Shown here: in pieces, positions 42,886-51,560 of the stretch | How the letters are laid out: every line of letters begins with the position of its first letter | Numbering within the stretch: position 1 is the stretch's first letter | Source: Litorivicinus lipolyticus | GTDB taxonomy: Bacteria > Pseudomonadota > Gammaproteobacteria > Pseudomonadales > Litorivicinaceae | DNA length: 64,000 bases | Direction: 5' to 3' | Assembly: GCF_009650135.1 (NCBI RefSeq) | Contig: NZ_CP045871.1 | Location: forward strand, 992,001-1,056,000 | Translations under genes and position numbers: made by a program | Notes under the pieces: model-generated | Told to the model about the DNA's origin: nothing | The model's input: only the letters and a program-made list of their open reading frames with translations | Databases searched by the model: none

Positions 42886-44805
42886 GTGCAAGTTTACGAA
42901 CTGATTCGCCTAAACGAAGGATCCCCAGCACCCATGGTTTTGATGGACGGAGACTTGCTCTTGGACATCAATTTACCGATGCGTCAACTGATCTTCCCGC
43001 ACGCCGACGACATTAAAATCAGCTTATCGCAACTGGCTCAAAACCTTCCCGAACTGCGCTCGGCGATGCGCTCTGGCGAAAACTATTGGCAATGCAAAAC
43101 CGCCATCAATGGCACTTACTGGGGTATGAACCTGGTGCATTTTCAAAAAACCAATGGCCAACCCGGTGACCTGTCGGTGATTTCTTTGTTGCCGCTGCTG
43201 TGGCGCGGGGCGCCGATGGGTGTCAGTGGGCATTGGCTGATCCAAGAACCGGGCGGCCACCAAATCGGCCGTTACCCCATGCTGATTAACGCCGAGTCCA
43301 TGCGAGTGTCGGCACCGCCGACCAGCCTGGAAGCCCTGGGCCTGGATCACGACATCACCGTGGCAGAACTTGTTGATCAGCTGCGTGGGCACGATCGTGA
43401 AAGCTTTAGCGGGACGCTGGATGCGATTCGGACCGAAAGCTGGCGCGAAAGTGAACTGCTGGATTTGCAGTTGTTCAACCCACAGCGCGAAGAGTGGGTG
43501 CGCTTCGAGGTGCGCTTGGTGCGGTTGCCACGCGCCGCGAACGAGCGCTGGATTGCAATTCAGTTTCACCCGGTCAGCGACGACCCGGTCAACTCCCAAG
43601 GCCAGCAAACGGCGATCCGCGGTCGCGTTGGCAGCGGCAGCCTAGTGGTGGCTGAAATACTGCGCTATCAGGATTTTTTGGACGTTCATGGCAGCGAAAA
43701 AGCCGAGGCGTTGCAGAGCCAGATCCGTGCCATATTTAACCGCAACCTTGGTGAAAAAGACCGCATGTGGCTGGGCGCAGGCAACCAATTTGTGGTTTGG
43801 TTTGCGGGGGATACGCGCGGCCGGCGCAGCGAGGAATTTTGGGTCGGTGTTCAGCGCGAATTGGAGCGGTCGTTGGTGTTTCGTGACATCAATCAGCGCT
43901 TTCGCATCCGCGGTGGCTATGCCCGGGCGGTCAACCCCGAGTCACGCGCCGAGCACCTGATTGAGCGTGCTCAGACCGGGTTGTTCAACGCCGCCGCCGG
44001 GGAGCTATCACGTGCGGATGCGGGCTCATCGCGCAGCAAAGATGACGCCAAAAACGTACGCCGCCGCCAGGCACAGCTTTTTAGCGACTTTGATGAAGGG
44101 CGCTACAGCATGATTTACCAGCCCATCTCGCATCCGCATGACCTGAAAGACCCGGTTGGCATCGAGGCCCTATCGCGCTCGGTGTCCAAAAGCGGAGAAC
44201 AATTTAACGGAGGCGAGATCGTTGATGCCGCAGTCCGCCATGACTTTGTTAAAGAATGGACGCTATGGGGCTTGGATCGCTTGCAGGCTGATGTTAGCGA
44301 CTGGTTGATGGCGCGCCATGACCGCTTCGTAACTTTCAACGTGATGCCGGCCATTGTGGTCGACCAGCGCAACTCAAGCTGGTTTTTGGAGCGCCTAGCG
44401 GGTATGCCGGAACGCTTTCGTGCGCGCCTGAATCTAGAGATTACCGAACAGGCCATTGGCCATGTCATCAATGGCGACATGATCAGCAAAATTCGTGACT
44501 TGGGCGTTGCCATTTATCTGGACGACTTTGGCGCCGGCGAGTCCAACCTCTATCGCCTGATCGACATTAAGCCCGAAGCAATCAAACTGGATCGGTTTTT
44601 GATTGAGTTAATGTCCGAGCAGTACCAGCAACAAGACGTGCTTAAACAGGTGATTCAGCTCGCACGCAGCGTTTCACCTCGTATCATTGCGGAGGGCATC
44701 GAAACCCAGGCCCAATTAGACATGGTTACGGACATGGGCGTGGACTTGGTGCAAGGCTACTTTGTCGGCCGCCAAATGGACCTGACGATACCGTTAAGTT
44801 CGTGA
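42886..44805 (+). CDS. Cyclic-di-GMP phosphodiesterase: degenerate GGDEF plus intact EAL domain
   Basis: The product is 639 residues with no clear membrane helix. An N-terminal sensory region (about 1-245, PAS-like in parts) is followed by a GGDEF-like domain whose signature is reduced to GAGNQF (297-302). The C-terminal EAL domain carries the expected catalytic residues: EAL at 427-429, Asn in FNVMP, LEITE, Asp546/Asp547 in LDDFGAGES, Lys in IKLD, AEGIET and QGYFVG. It should hydrolyse c-di-GMP, with the GGDEF domain acting at most as a regulator. The start is GTG after GGGAGG. It overlaps the next, convergent gene by 12 bp. Confidence 0.9.
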   Translation: MQVYELIRLNEGSPAPMVLMDGDLLLDINLPMRQLIFPHADDIKISLSQLAQNLPELRSAMRSGENYWQCKTAINGTYWGMNLVHFQKTNGQPGDLSVISLLPLLWRGAPMGVSGHWLIQEPGGHQIGRYPMLINAESMRVSAPPTSLEALGLDHDITVAELVDQLRGHDRESFSGTLDAIRTESWRESELLDLQLFNPQREEWVRFEVRLVRLPRAANERWIAIQFHPVSDDPVNSQGQQTAIRGRVGSGSLVVAEILRYQDFLDVHGSEKAEALQSQIRAIFNRNLGEKDRMWLGAGNQFVVWFAGDTRGRRSEEFWVGVQRELERSLVFRDINQRFRIRGGYARAVNPESRAEHLIERAQTGLFNAAAGELSRADAGSSRSKDDAKNVRRRQAQLFSDFDEGRYSMIYQPISHPHDLKDPVGIEALSRSVSKSGEQFNGGEIVDAAVRHDFVKEWTLWGLDRLQADVSDWLMARHDRFVTFNVMPAIVVDQRNSSWFLERLAGMPERFRARLNLEITEQAIGHVINGDMISKIRDLGVAIYLDDFGAGESNLYRLIDIKPEAIKLDRFLIELMSEQYQQQDVLKQVIQLARSVSPRIIAEGIETQAQLDMVTDMGVDLVQGYFVGRQMDLTIPLSS

Positions 44806-45069
44806 TGTGCGTGGGTCGGCTCGGCCCTCTAGCTGGTAAACCAAGACCAGTATTTCGGCAATGATCAGGTACAGAGATTCGGGTATTTCGTCGCTGACCT
44901 GTAGCGGATCCAGAGCCTGAGCCAAACTGGGGTGTTTCAGTATCGGAATCGACTGCTCCCGGGCCTCGGCGATAATGCGCCGGGCCTCGGCTTTTTGGCC
45001 ACTCAGTGTCACGGTTGGTGCGCCGGTGCCGTCATAGCGAAGCCCGGTCGCGGTTAGGTGGTCACTCAT
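44794..45069 (-). CDS. FlhB C-terminal domain-like protein (EscU/YscU/FlhB tail family)
   Basis: The 91-residue protein resembles only the cytoplasmic C-terminal domain of the flagellar/type III export switch FlhB: ALRYDGTGAP-type start, SGQKAEARRIIAEAREQSIPIL, HPSLAQAL and SDEIPESLYLIIAEILVLVYQL. The NPTH autocleavage site and the membrane part are absent. It overlaps the FliK-like gene by 4 bp. Small FlhB-tail proteins beside a FliK-like gene and ccmA also occur in Pseudomonas. Its role is unknown, possibly in tuning export substrate switching. Confidence 0.85.
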   Translation of the reverse strand: MSDHLTATGLRYDGTGAPTVTLSGQKAEARRIIAEAREQSIPILKHPSLAQALDPLQVSDEIPESLYLIIAEILVLVYQLEGRADPRTSRT

Positions 45070-46049
45070 ACGCGTATATCCAAGGTGCTGCCGGGATCGT
45101 CCGCTGGTTTGATGGCGGATGCCCGAATCCAGGGCGCCAACGTGATCGGTTGCATCGGTAACCCCATGTGGCGCAGGCGTGCCGTCATGGATTCAGTCAA
45201 TTCGCCCAGCCGGCGTAGCACTCCGGGACGCTCGGCCCGAAATCGGGTGTCAATTGCGTGTGGCGCCAGGCACACGCGGACGTCAACGCGCCCGGACTTG
45301 GGTAACTCAAATTCCAGCTGAAACTCCCAGACATTACCCTGTGGTCCGCGCCGTTGCAGCGTGGCCCGGCCGTCTATCCAGCGATTACCCAGCTGAATCG
45401 GGATGTCAAAACGCCAGGTCGGCAGTCCTTGACGCAGGTCCTCTTGGCCGGCGATGGCGCGTTGCTCTTGCTGGTGTAGGTAGGGTTCGCCGCGCTCCGG
45501 TATGGCGTCCGCCAGTTTGCTGAGCATGGCCTCGAATTGGCGGCTGTCGCCGATCCAGCGCTTGGCAAAGTTCGGTGACGTTAGCTGGGCCAGCAGCGCC
45601 GCCCAGCCGGCCATCGCCGGGTCGGCCAGGGTTACCTGTAGCAGTGCCGCGGTCGCCGCCGGCGGGCTGCCCAACGCACTCAACAAGGTTGCCAGGTGTG
45701 GCTGGGCGGGAGGCGGCTGGATATTACTGCGCTGCCAACCAAGGGTAGCGACCTGAACCGCGCCATTTAGCGTGTATAGCTGAATTGGGTTGCCCGGTGG
45801 GCTTGGGGCGGGAACGGTTAGCGTTTGCCCGTTTAACGACAAGGTCACCTGAAAACCGCCCTGGGCGTGTGGCTGAACGTGGGTGACCTGAGCGCTGACC
45901 GCCGTGGCCGGACTGTGAGCGCCGAGCTGCCCCAGCGTGCCCACTAACGCGGCCATGCCGGCGCGACCACTGGCTGGACGTGGGGCCGCCGGTTGTGCGG
46001 CGGCGATGCCTCGGACATCGGCTGTCAACTCTGTATACTCCGGCCTCAA
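45066..46049 (-). CDS. FliK-like flagellar hook-length control family protein
   Basis: The protein has about 327 residues. The N-terminal two thirds are Ala/Pro/Gln-rich with little structure. The C-terminal part (about 215-300, DIPIQLGNRWIDGRATLQRR, EFQLEFELPKSGRVDVRVCL) has the FliK_C pattern of a Leu/Val-rich fold. FliK measures hook length and interacts with FlhB's tail, which fits the adjacent FlhB-tail gene. The start is doubtful: TTG 46049 abuts the ccmA start, and the next ATG (45956) would remove 31 residues. No other flagellar gene is in the window. Confidence 0.72.
   Translation of the reverse strand: MRPEYTELTADVRGIAAAQPAAPRPASGRAGMAALVGTLGQLGAHSPATAVSAQVTHVQPHAQGGFQVTLSLNGQTLTVPAPSPPGNPIQLYTLNGAVQVATLGWQRSNIQPPPAQPHLATLLSALGSPPAATAALLQVTLADPAMAGWAALLAQLTSPNFAKRWIGDSRQFEAMLSKLADAIPERGEPYLHQQEQRAIAGQEDLRQGLPTWRFDIPIQLGNRWIDGRATLQRRGPQGNVWEFQLEFELPKSGRVDVRVCLAPHAIDTRFRAERPGVLRRLGELTESMTARLRHMGLPMQPITLAPWIRASAIKPADDPGSTLDIRV
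46012..46039 (+). promoter_or_regulatory. Candidate promoter of the ccm operon
   Basis: CGGACA (46012-46017) and TATACT (46034-46039) are spaced 16 bp apart. The start of transcription would fall about 3 nt before the ccmA ATG, giving an almost leaderless message. It lies inside the N-terminal codons of the divergent FliK-like frame. Confidence 0.4.
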
Positions 46050-46660
46050 TGAATGTACCGATTCTTAGTATAAACCAGCTAACCGTCAGTCGTGACGACC
46101 GCTGCCTATTTCGCGACCTCAGCTTTGTGGTCGGCGCCGGTCAGTTGATCCAAATCGAAGGCCCGAATGGGGCCGGCAAATCATCGTTAATTCGCGCAAT
46201 CGCGGGGCTACTCGATACTGGCGCCGGCAGCATTGCCATCCAGGGCCAGCACGATGCCGACGCGCGACGCGACCAGGTGCTGCTGTGGACGGCGCTACCA
46301 GGCGTGAAAATGCGCCTGGATGCGCGCACCAACTTGGCCTGGCTGCTGAATCAGCGTAACGAATCGGCGGACCCGGATGGGTTGCTGGCGAAGGTCGGTT
46401 TGGCGGGGTGGGAGGACGTGCCGCTGGGGCAGATGTCGACCGGCCAGGTACGCCGTGTTGGCATGGCCGCATTGCTGGCCAGTAAAAAGCCCCTGTGGCT
46501 GCTCGACGAGCCATACAACGCCTTGGACATCGATGCCCAAACCCAACTCAGCTCGGTCATCCAAGGGCGCCTGGATCAGGGCGGCAGTGTGGTGTTGGCC
46601 AGTCACCATGCGGCGCCGGGTTTGAGCGCCGATCAGCAACTGCGATTGGGCCAGCCATGA
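46049..46660 (+). CDS. ccmA: Cytochrome c maturation ABC transporter ATPase CcmA
   Basis: The 203-residue ATPase has a Walker A GPNGAGKSSLIR near residue 37, a signature-like MSTGQVRRVGMAALL and a Walker B PLWLLDEPYNALD. With CcmB, CcmC and CcmD it powers release of holo-CcmE carrying haem. ATG 46049 is chosen because the upstream frame has no family similarity; no Shine-Dalgarno is visible before it. It opens a tightly overlapping nine-gene operon, ccmABCDEFGHI. Confidence 0.95.
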   Translation: MNVPILSINQLTVSRDDRCLFRDLSFVVGAGQLIQIEGPNGAGKSSLIRAIAGLLDTGAGSIAIQGQHDADARRDQVLLWTALPGVKMRLDARTNLAWLLNQRNESADPDGLLAKVGLAGWEDVPLGQMSTGQVRRVGMAALLASKKPLWLLDEPYNALDIDAQTQLSSVIQGRLDQGGSVVLASHHAAPGLSADQQLRLGQP

Positions 46661-47325
46661 GCCGCTTATTACAATGTGTCGGGCGCGACCTCAAATTGAT
46701 GTGGGCGGACGCGGGTCAGTCGCTGCGCCCGGTGATGTTTTTTGCGCTGGTCGGCGTCAGCTTCCCGCTCGGGCTGGGTGCCAACAATGCTTTATTGGCC
46801 TCAATTGCGCCGGGACTGGTCTGGGTCGCGGCGTTACTGGCGGTGCTGCTGGCATTGGACGGGCTGTTTCGCGAGGACTTGGATGACGGAACCTTAGAGC
46901 AGTGGCTGTTGTCGGATTTGGCGCTGCCGTTGACGGTGTTGTTGCGGGTGCTGACCTTGTGGCTGGGTGCGGTCGCCCCGATTGTAGTGTTGGGGCCGCT
47001 GGTCGCATTGGCATTTGGGCTCGGCGCCGACGCGGCTGGGGTGCTCGGATTGACCTTGCTGGTCGGCACACCGACCTGTTTGCTGCTCGGCTCGCTGGGC
47101 GCCGCGCTATTGGCGGCGGCCCGCGGGGGCGGTAGCCTATTGGGATTGTTGGTGCTGCCATTGTTTGTGCCGGTGTTGGTGTTCGGAGCTGGCGCCAGCA
47201 CTGCGTTTGCCGGCGGCGTTGATGTCACGGGCCAGCTGGCATTGATGGGCGCGATGTTGGCCGCAAGCGTCGCGTTGGTGCCAATTGCGGTGGCTGCCGC
47301 GTTAAGAATTGTTACAGGGGGATAA
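46657..47325 (+). CDS. ccmB: Haem exporter protein CcmB
   Basis: This 222-residue membrane protein has six predicted helices, the usual CcmB size and layout. Recognisable segments include DDGTLEQWLLSDLALP and GTPTCLLLGSLGAALLAAARGGG. It is the membrane subunit paired with CcmA. ATG 46657 overlaps the ccmA stop (ATGA); longer in-frame extensions inside ccmA were rejected. ccmC begins directly after its stop. Confidence 0.95.
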   Translation: MSRLLQCVGRDLKLMWADAGQSLRPVMFFALVGVSFPLGLGANNALLASIAPGLVWVAALLAVLLALDGLFREDLDDGTLEQWLLSDLALPLTVLLRVLTLWLGAVAPIVVLGPLVALAFGLGADAAGVLGLTLLVGTPTCLLLGSLGAALLAAARGGGSLLGLLVLPLFVPVLVFGAGASTAFAGGVDVTGQLALMGAMLAASVALVPIAVAAALRIVTGG

Positions 47326-48078
47326 ATGGCCAGACGTTGGCAATGGTTTCATCGGTGGGGTTCATCGCCTTACGTCTATCAACAGGGTGCGCGTTGGCAG
47401 GCCGGTTTCGGTTTCGCCGGTTTGTTATTGCTGACGGTGGGCTGGGTCTGGGGATTGGCCTATGCGCCGATCGATTACCAGCAAGGCAACAGCTACCGCA
47501 TTATTTTCTTGCACGTACCGGTCGCCTTCCTGGCCCAGTCGCTGTACGTCGGTTTTGCCGCTGCCGGGCTGGTGTTGCTGGTGTGGAAAATGAAGCTGGC
47601 GGATGCCGCCATCGAAGCCGGTTTGGTGGTCGGTGCCTGGGTCACGTTTTTGGCGCTGGTAACCGGCGCGATCTGGGGCAAGCCAACCTGGGGAACCTAC
47701 TGGGTGTGGGATGCACGGCTGACCTCGATGCTGATCTTGCTGTTTTTGTACCTCGGGGCGATGGCGCTGCGCGGTGCGTTGCCGCGCGATGCGGCCGGCA
47801 AAGCCGTGGCGCTGTTGTTGGTGGTTGGCGTGATTAACATTCCGATCATCAAATATTCGGTCGAGTGGTGGAACACCTTGCACCAGGGAGCGACCTTAAA
47901 ATTGACCGAACGACCGGCCATGCCGGCCTCGATGTGGATGCCCTTGGTGATTTCGATTTTGGCCATGTACAGCCTGGCTGGGTATTGGGTGCTGCGTCGT
48001 TTGCGCACCCAATTGCTGATACGTGAACATTCAACAACGTGGGCCCAAGCGGCACTGGAGCGTGAACATGGCCTTTGA
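47326..48078 (+). CDS. ccmC: Haem-handling protein CcmC
   Basis: The 250-residue protein has six membrane helices. The tryptophan-rich WWD motif is at about 117-131 (WGKPTWGTYWVWDARLT). Periplasmic haem-ligand histidines are His63 (FLHVPVAF) and His186 (WWNTLHQG), matching His60 and His184 of E. coli. CcmC presents haem to CcmE. It overlaps ccmD by 11 bp. Confidence 0.97.
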   Translation: MARRWQWFHRWGSSPYVYQQGARWQAGFGFAGLLLLTVGWVWGLAYAPIDYQQGNSYRIIFLHVPVAFLAQSLYVGFAAAGLVLLVWKMKLADAAIEAGLVVGAWVTFLALVTGAIWGKPTWGTYWVWDARLTSMLILLFLYLGAMALRGALPRDAAGKAVALLLVVGVINIPIIKYSVEWWNTLHQGATLKLTERPAMPASMWMPLVISILAMYSLAGYWVLRRLRTQLLIREHSTTWAQAALEREHGL

Positions 48079-48241
48079 ATCGATTGCTGAATTTATTGCC
48101 ATGGGCCGACACGGTCCCTACGTCTGGTCTTGCTACGGCTTCGCCGCCGCCTGTTTTGCTTATTTAGGCCTGGAAGACCGCTGGCGCCGCGCCGCGCTGG
48201 TTAAACAGATTCAACGTCAACGCCGTCGAGGGCAAGTATGA
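48068..48241 (+). CDS. ccmD: Haem exporter subunit CcmD
   Basis: This small protein of 57 residues has one membrane helix (about 17-35, PYVWSCYGFAAACFAYL) and a basic cytoplasmic tail (KQIQRQRRRGQV), the classic CcmD form. It stabilises the CcmC-CcmE complex. ATG 48068 lies inside the end of ccmC, and the gene overlaps ccmE by 4 bp. Confidence 0.93.
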   Translation: MAFESIAEFIAMGRHGPYVWSCYGFAAACFAYLGLEDRWRRAALVKQIQRQRRRGQV

Positions 48242-48678
48242 AGCCACAACGTAAGCGCAAGCTGGCACAAATTGGCTTGGTCGTGATCGGCCTGGGTACC
48301 GCCGTGGGCTTGGGCCTGTACGCGCTCTCGACCAACATCAACCTGTTTTACCCGCCGGCCAAAGTGGTCGCCGGCGACGCCCCGATTGGCACCACCATTC
48401 GGGTCGGCGGCATGGTGGTCGAAGACAGCGTGGTCCGCGCGGGCGACAGCCTCAAGGTCAGTTTTGCGGTGACCGACTACGCCGAGCGCGTGACCATTCG
48501 CTACGAGGGCATCTTGCCGGACCTGTTCCGCGAGGGTCAGGGCATCGTCGCCGAGGGCCAGTTGAACGGCGCACGTGAACTGGTGGCGACTCAAGTGCTG
48601 GCCAAGCATGACGAACAATACATGCCGCCAGAAATAGCAGAATCACTGCAAAATCAAGAAGCTAATAAGGTTTATTGA
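48238..48678 (+). CDS. ccmE: Periplasmic haem chaperone CcmE
   Basis: The 146-residue protein has one N-terminal membrane anchor (about 11-31) and an OB-fold domain. The haem-attachment site is His124-x-x-x-Tyr128 in LAKHDEQYMPPE, equivalent to His130 of E. coli. It carries covalently bound haem from CcmC to CcmF. Its stop overlaps the ccmF ATG by one base. Confidence 0.97.
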   Translation: MKPQRKRKLAQIGLVVIGLGTAVGLGLYALSTNINLFYPPAKVVAGDAPIGTTIRVGGMVVEDSVVRAGDSLKVSFAVTDYAERVTIRYEGILPDLFREGQGIVAEGQLNGARELVATQVLAKHDEQYMPPEIAESLQNQEANKVY

Positions 48679-50639
48679 TGTTAATTCCTGAAATTGGCCA
48701 CCTGGCCATGTGGTTTGCTTTTGGTATGGCGTTGGCGTTGGCGGTGATCCCGCAGGTTGGTTCTTACGCCGGCTGGCGTAGTTGGATGTCCGCCTCTATT
48801 GGCCTCAGTCACGGGGTCTTTTTGACCTCGGCGCTGGCCTTTGGCGTGTTGGTCTACGGCTTTGTGATGGACGATTTTTCAGTCGCCTACATTGCCAAGC
48901 AATCGAACAGTGCGATGCCCTGGTACTTCAAAGTCTCGGCCTTGTGGGGCGGTCACGAAGGCTCGCTGCTGCTTTGGATCTTGGTGCTGGCGCTTTGGAT
49001 TTCCTTGGTCGCGGGCCTCAGTCAGCATTTGCCGCTGATTTTGCGCGCCCGGATTCTGTCGGTGTTGGGCATGATCTCGATCGGCTTCCTGGCGTTCACC
49101 GGCATCACCAGTAACCCGTTTGAGCGCACCTTGCCGAATGTGCCGCTGGATGGCGCTGATCTGAACCCGCTGTTACAGGATGTCGGATTGATCTTCCACC
49201 CGCCGTTGCTGTATGTCGGCTATGTCGGTTTTTCGGTGGCCTTCGCGTTTGCGGTTGCGGCTCTGCAGGGTGGACGTTTAGATGCCGCCTGGGCGCGTTG
49301 GACACGGCCATGGACAACGGCGGCCTGGGTGTTTATGACACTGGGTATCGCGTTGGGCTCGTGGTGGGCCTATTACGAGCTTGGATGGGGCGGCTGGTGG
49401 TTTTGGGACCCGGTCGAGAACGCCAGCCTGATGCCGTGGCTGGCTGGCACGGCCTTGGTCCATTCGTTGGCCGTGACTGAAAAGCGTGGCGGTTTCCGCG
49501 CTTGGACCGTGTTGCTGGCGATTTCGGCGTTTTGCCTGTCGTTGCTGGGGACCTTTTTGGTCCGCAGCGGTGTCTTGACCAGCGTTCACTCGTTCGCGTC
49601 GGACCCTGAACGTGGTCGCTTTATTTTGTACTTTTTGGCCATCGTTATCGGCGGCAGCCTGACATTGTATGCGGCCCGCGCCGGCCGTCTGAAAAGCGTT
49701 GGTGCGCCGCACTGGTTTAGCCGCGAAGGGTTTTTGCTGAGCAACAACCTGTTGTTGGTGGTGGCCGCGCTAATGGTGTTGCTGGGAACGCTGTACCCCT
49801 TGGTCATTGATGCCCTTGGGATGGGGCGTATTTCGGTCGGGCCGCCGTACTTCAATACCTTGTTCGCGCCCTTAGCGGTGGTTTTGTTTGGGTTGATGGC
49901 GATTGGGCCGATGGCGCCATGGTCACGTCCGGACAGTGCCTGGATTTGGCGCTCAATGCGCTGGGTGTTGTTGGCCACGGCAATTTTGACGGTACTGGTG
50001 GGGCTTGGCTCGGGTGAATTTAAGTTATGGTCCAGCCTGGGTGTCGCAGCGGCGTTTTGGGTCGCTCTGGGCACATTGACCGATGTGTGGATGCGGGTGC
50101 GCGGGGATCATCCGCTTGCCCGTCTGAAGCGCCTCGGTGCCGGCTATCACGGCATGGTCGTGGCCCACCTGGGCGTCGCTGTGCTGACGTTCGGCGTTGC
50201 CATGGTCAGTGGCTTCAACCAAGAGCGTGATCTGCGGATGCAGGTCGGCGATTCAGCCGAGTTGGGTGGCTACCGATTTGAATTCGAACGACTGGAAACG
50301 GTGGCCGGGCCGAATTGGGATGCGGATCAGGCGGTGATTAATATTTACCGCAGTGACCGCCTAATGCGTCAAGTCACCCCGCAAAAGCGGCGCTATCGCG
50401 TGAGTGGTCAGGTGATGACCGAGGCCGGCATTTACAATCGCTGGGATTCGGATCTTTTTGTTGCCATGGGTGAGCCGCTGGACGATGCCTGGGCGATTCG
50501 GTTGCGTGTTAAGCCCTTTATCAATTTCCTCTGGCTGGGTTCGTTCATCATGGCCGTGGGCGGGGCGATCGCAATGCTGGACCGTCGCTACCGGGTACGT
50601 TTAACGGCGCGTGCTGCGGTTGACGGAGTGCGCGCATGA
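48678..50639 (+). CDS. ccmF: Haem lyase subunit CcmF
   Basis: The 653-residue polytopic protein of about 15 helices carries the WWD motif in GWGGWWFWDPVENASLMPW and conserved histidines flanking it. With CcmH/CcmI it ligates haem to apocytochrome CxxCH motifs. ATG 48678 was chosen over TTG 48675 because it overlaps the ccmE stop as TGATG. The gene overlaps ccmG by 4 bp. Confidence 0.97.
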   Translation: MLIPEIGHLAMWFAFGMALALAVIPQVGSYAGWRSWMSASIGLSHGVFLTSALAFGVLVYGFVMDDFSVAYIAKQSNSAMPWYFKVSALWGGHEGSLLLWILVLALWISLVAGLSQHLPLILRARILSVLGMISIGFLAFTGITSNPFERTLPNVPLDGADLNPLLQDVGLIFHPPLLYVGYVGFSVAFAFAVAALQGGRLDAAWARWTRPWTTAAWVFMTLGIALGSWWAYYELGWGGWWFWDPVENASLMPWLAGTALVHSLAVTEKRGGFRAWTVLLAISAFCLSLLGTFLVRSGVLTSVHSFASDPERGRFILYFLAIVIGGSLTLYAARAGRLKSVGAPHWFSREGFLLSNNLLLVVAALMVLLGTLYPLVIDALGMGRISVGPPYFNTLFAPLAVVLFGLMAIGPMAPWSRPDSAWIWRSMRWVLLATAILTVLVGLGSGEFKLWSSLGVAAAFWVALGTLTDVWMRVRGDHPLARLKRLGAGYHGMVVAHLGVAVLTFGVAMVSGFNQERDLRMQVGDSAELGGYRFEFERLETVAGPNWDADQAVINIYRSDRLMRQVTPQKRRYRVSGQVMTEAGIYNRWDSDLFVAMGEPLDDAWAIRLRVKPFINFLWLGSFIMAVGGAIAMLDRRYRVRLTARAAVDGVRA

Positions 50640-51139
50640 AACGGCTGTGGTTTGCGCTGCCGGTGGTGCTTGCGCTGGCGCTGGGGCTGTTGTTTGAGCG
50701 CGGCCTTGACCTGGACCCCCAGGCGATGCCGACGGCGTTGGTCAGTCAGCCGTTACCCGACCTGGCGGTGGCGGTACTGGGAACGGATGGCATGGCCAGC
50801 CCATCCACCATTCAAGGGCCGGCGCTGATCAATGTTTGGGCGACCTGGTGCATTGCCTGCGTGGTCGAGCATCCCTACCTCAACTTTTTGGCCAAGTCCG
50901 TGCCGATTTATGGCCTTAATTATAAAGACGATAACGACAAAGCGCTGCAGTGGTTGCGCGATAAGGGCAACCCGTATCGGTTCAATTTTGCCGATAAAGA
51001 CGGCCAGCTCGGACTTGAATTTGGCGTTACCGGGGCGCCTGAAACCTATTTAATTGACGCCAATGGTGACATCGTTTTACGCCATCAGGGCGTCATGGAT
51101 GCCAAGGTCTGGGAGCGAAAATTTGCTGCGTATTTTTAG
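50636..51139 (+). CDS. ccmG: Thiol:disulfide interchange protein CcmG/DsbE
   Basis: The 167-residue protein has an N-terminal membrane anchor (about 4-20) and a thioredoxin fold in the periplasm. The active site is WCIAC (Cys72, Cys75) within INVWATWCIACVVEHP, where most relatives have WCPSC or WCPTC. The conserved GAPETYLID with cis-proline follows. It reduces apocytochrome cysteines before haem attachment. It overlaps ccmH by 17 bp. Confidence 0.95.
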   Translation: MKRLWFALPVVLALALGLLFERGLDLDPQAMPTALVSQPLPDLAVAVLGTDGMASPSTIQGPALINVWATWCIACVVEHPYLNFLAKSVPIYGLNYKDDNDKALQWLRDKGNPYRFNFADKDGQLGLEFGVTGAPETYLIDANGDIVLRHQGVMDAKVWERKFAAYF

Positions 51140-51560
51140 TCTGTTGGGTTTGATGATGTGGGGCGCCGCGAACGCCTCCGTTGACCCTTTACCCTTTGCC
51201 GATGCCGGCCAGGAAGCCCGTTTCAAGGCGCTGGTCCAAGAGCTGCGGTGCCCGAAATGCCAAAATCAGGCGATTGGTTCGTCCGACGCCCCGATCGCCC
51301 AGGACATGCGCCGCAAGGTTCACGCCTTGATGGTGGCCGGTGAAACCGATGAGGGCATTATCGGTTGGCTCGAGGCACGCTACGGCAGCTTCATTCGATA
51401 CACCCCACAGTTTGGCGGCGCGACCTTGTGGTTGTGGCTGATACCGCCGCTATTGCTGTTGGTTGGCGGCTTGATCGGGCTGCGGTTTTTGCGCTCAAAA
51501 CAGGTGCTGACGGATGACGACCGGCGTGCTGCCGACCATTTGCTGGACGCTGACGCATGA
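51123..51560 (+). CDS. ccmH: Cytochrome c maturation protein CcmH
   Basis: The 145-residue protein has a signal peptide ending ANA (about residue 18), then the redox motif LRCPKC (Cys43, Cys46) and a membrane helix near 103-122. TTG 51123 is preferred because it gives this signal peptide and has GGGAG 7 bp upstream; longer in-frame versions inside ccmG lack one. CcmH helps reduce or hold the apocytochrome for CcmF. This is the short form, with the TPR part encoded separately as ccmI. Confidence 0.93.
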   Translation: MLRIFSLLGLMMWGAANASVDPLPFADAGQEARFKALVQELRCPKCQNQAIGSSDAPIAQDMRRKVHALMVAGETDEGIIGWLEARYGSFIRYTPQFGGATLWLWLIPPLLLLVGGLIGLRFLRSKQVLTDDDRRAADHLLDADA

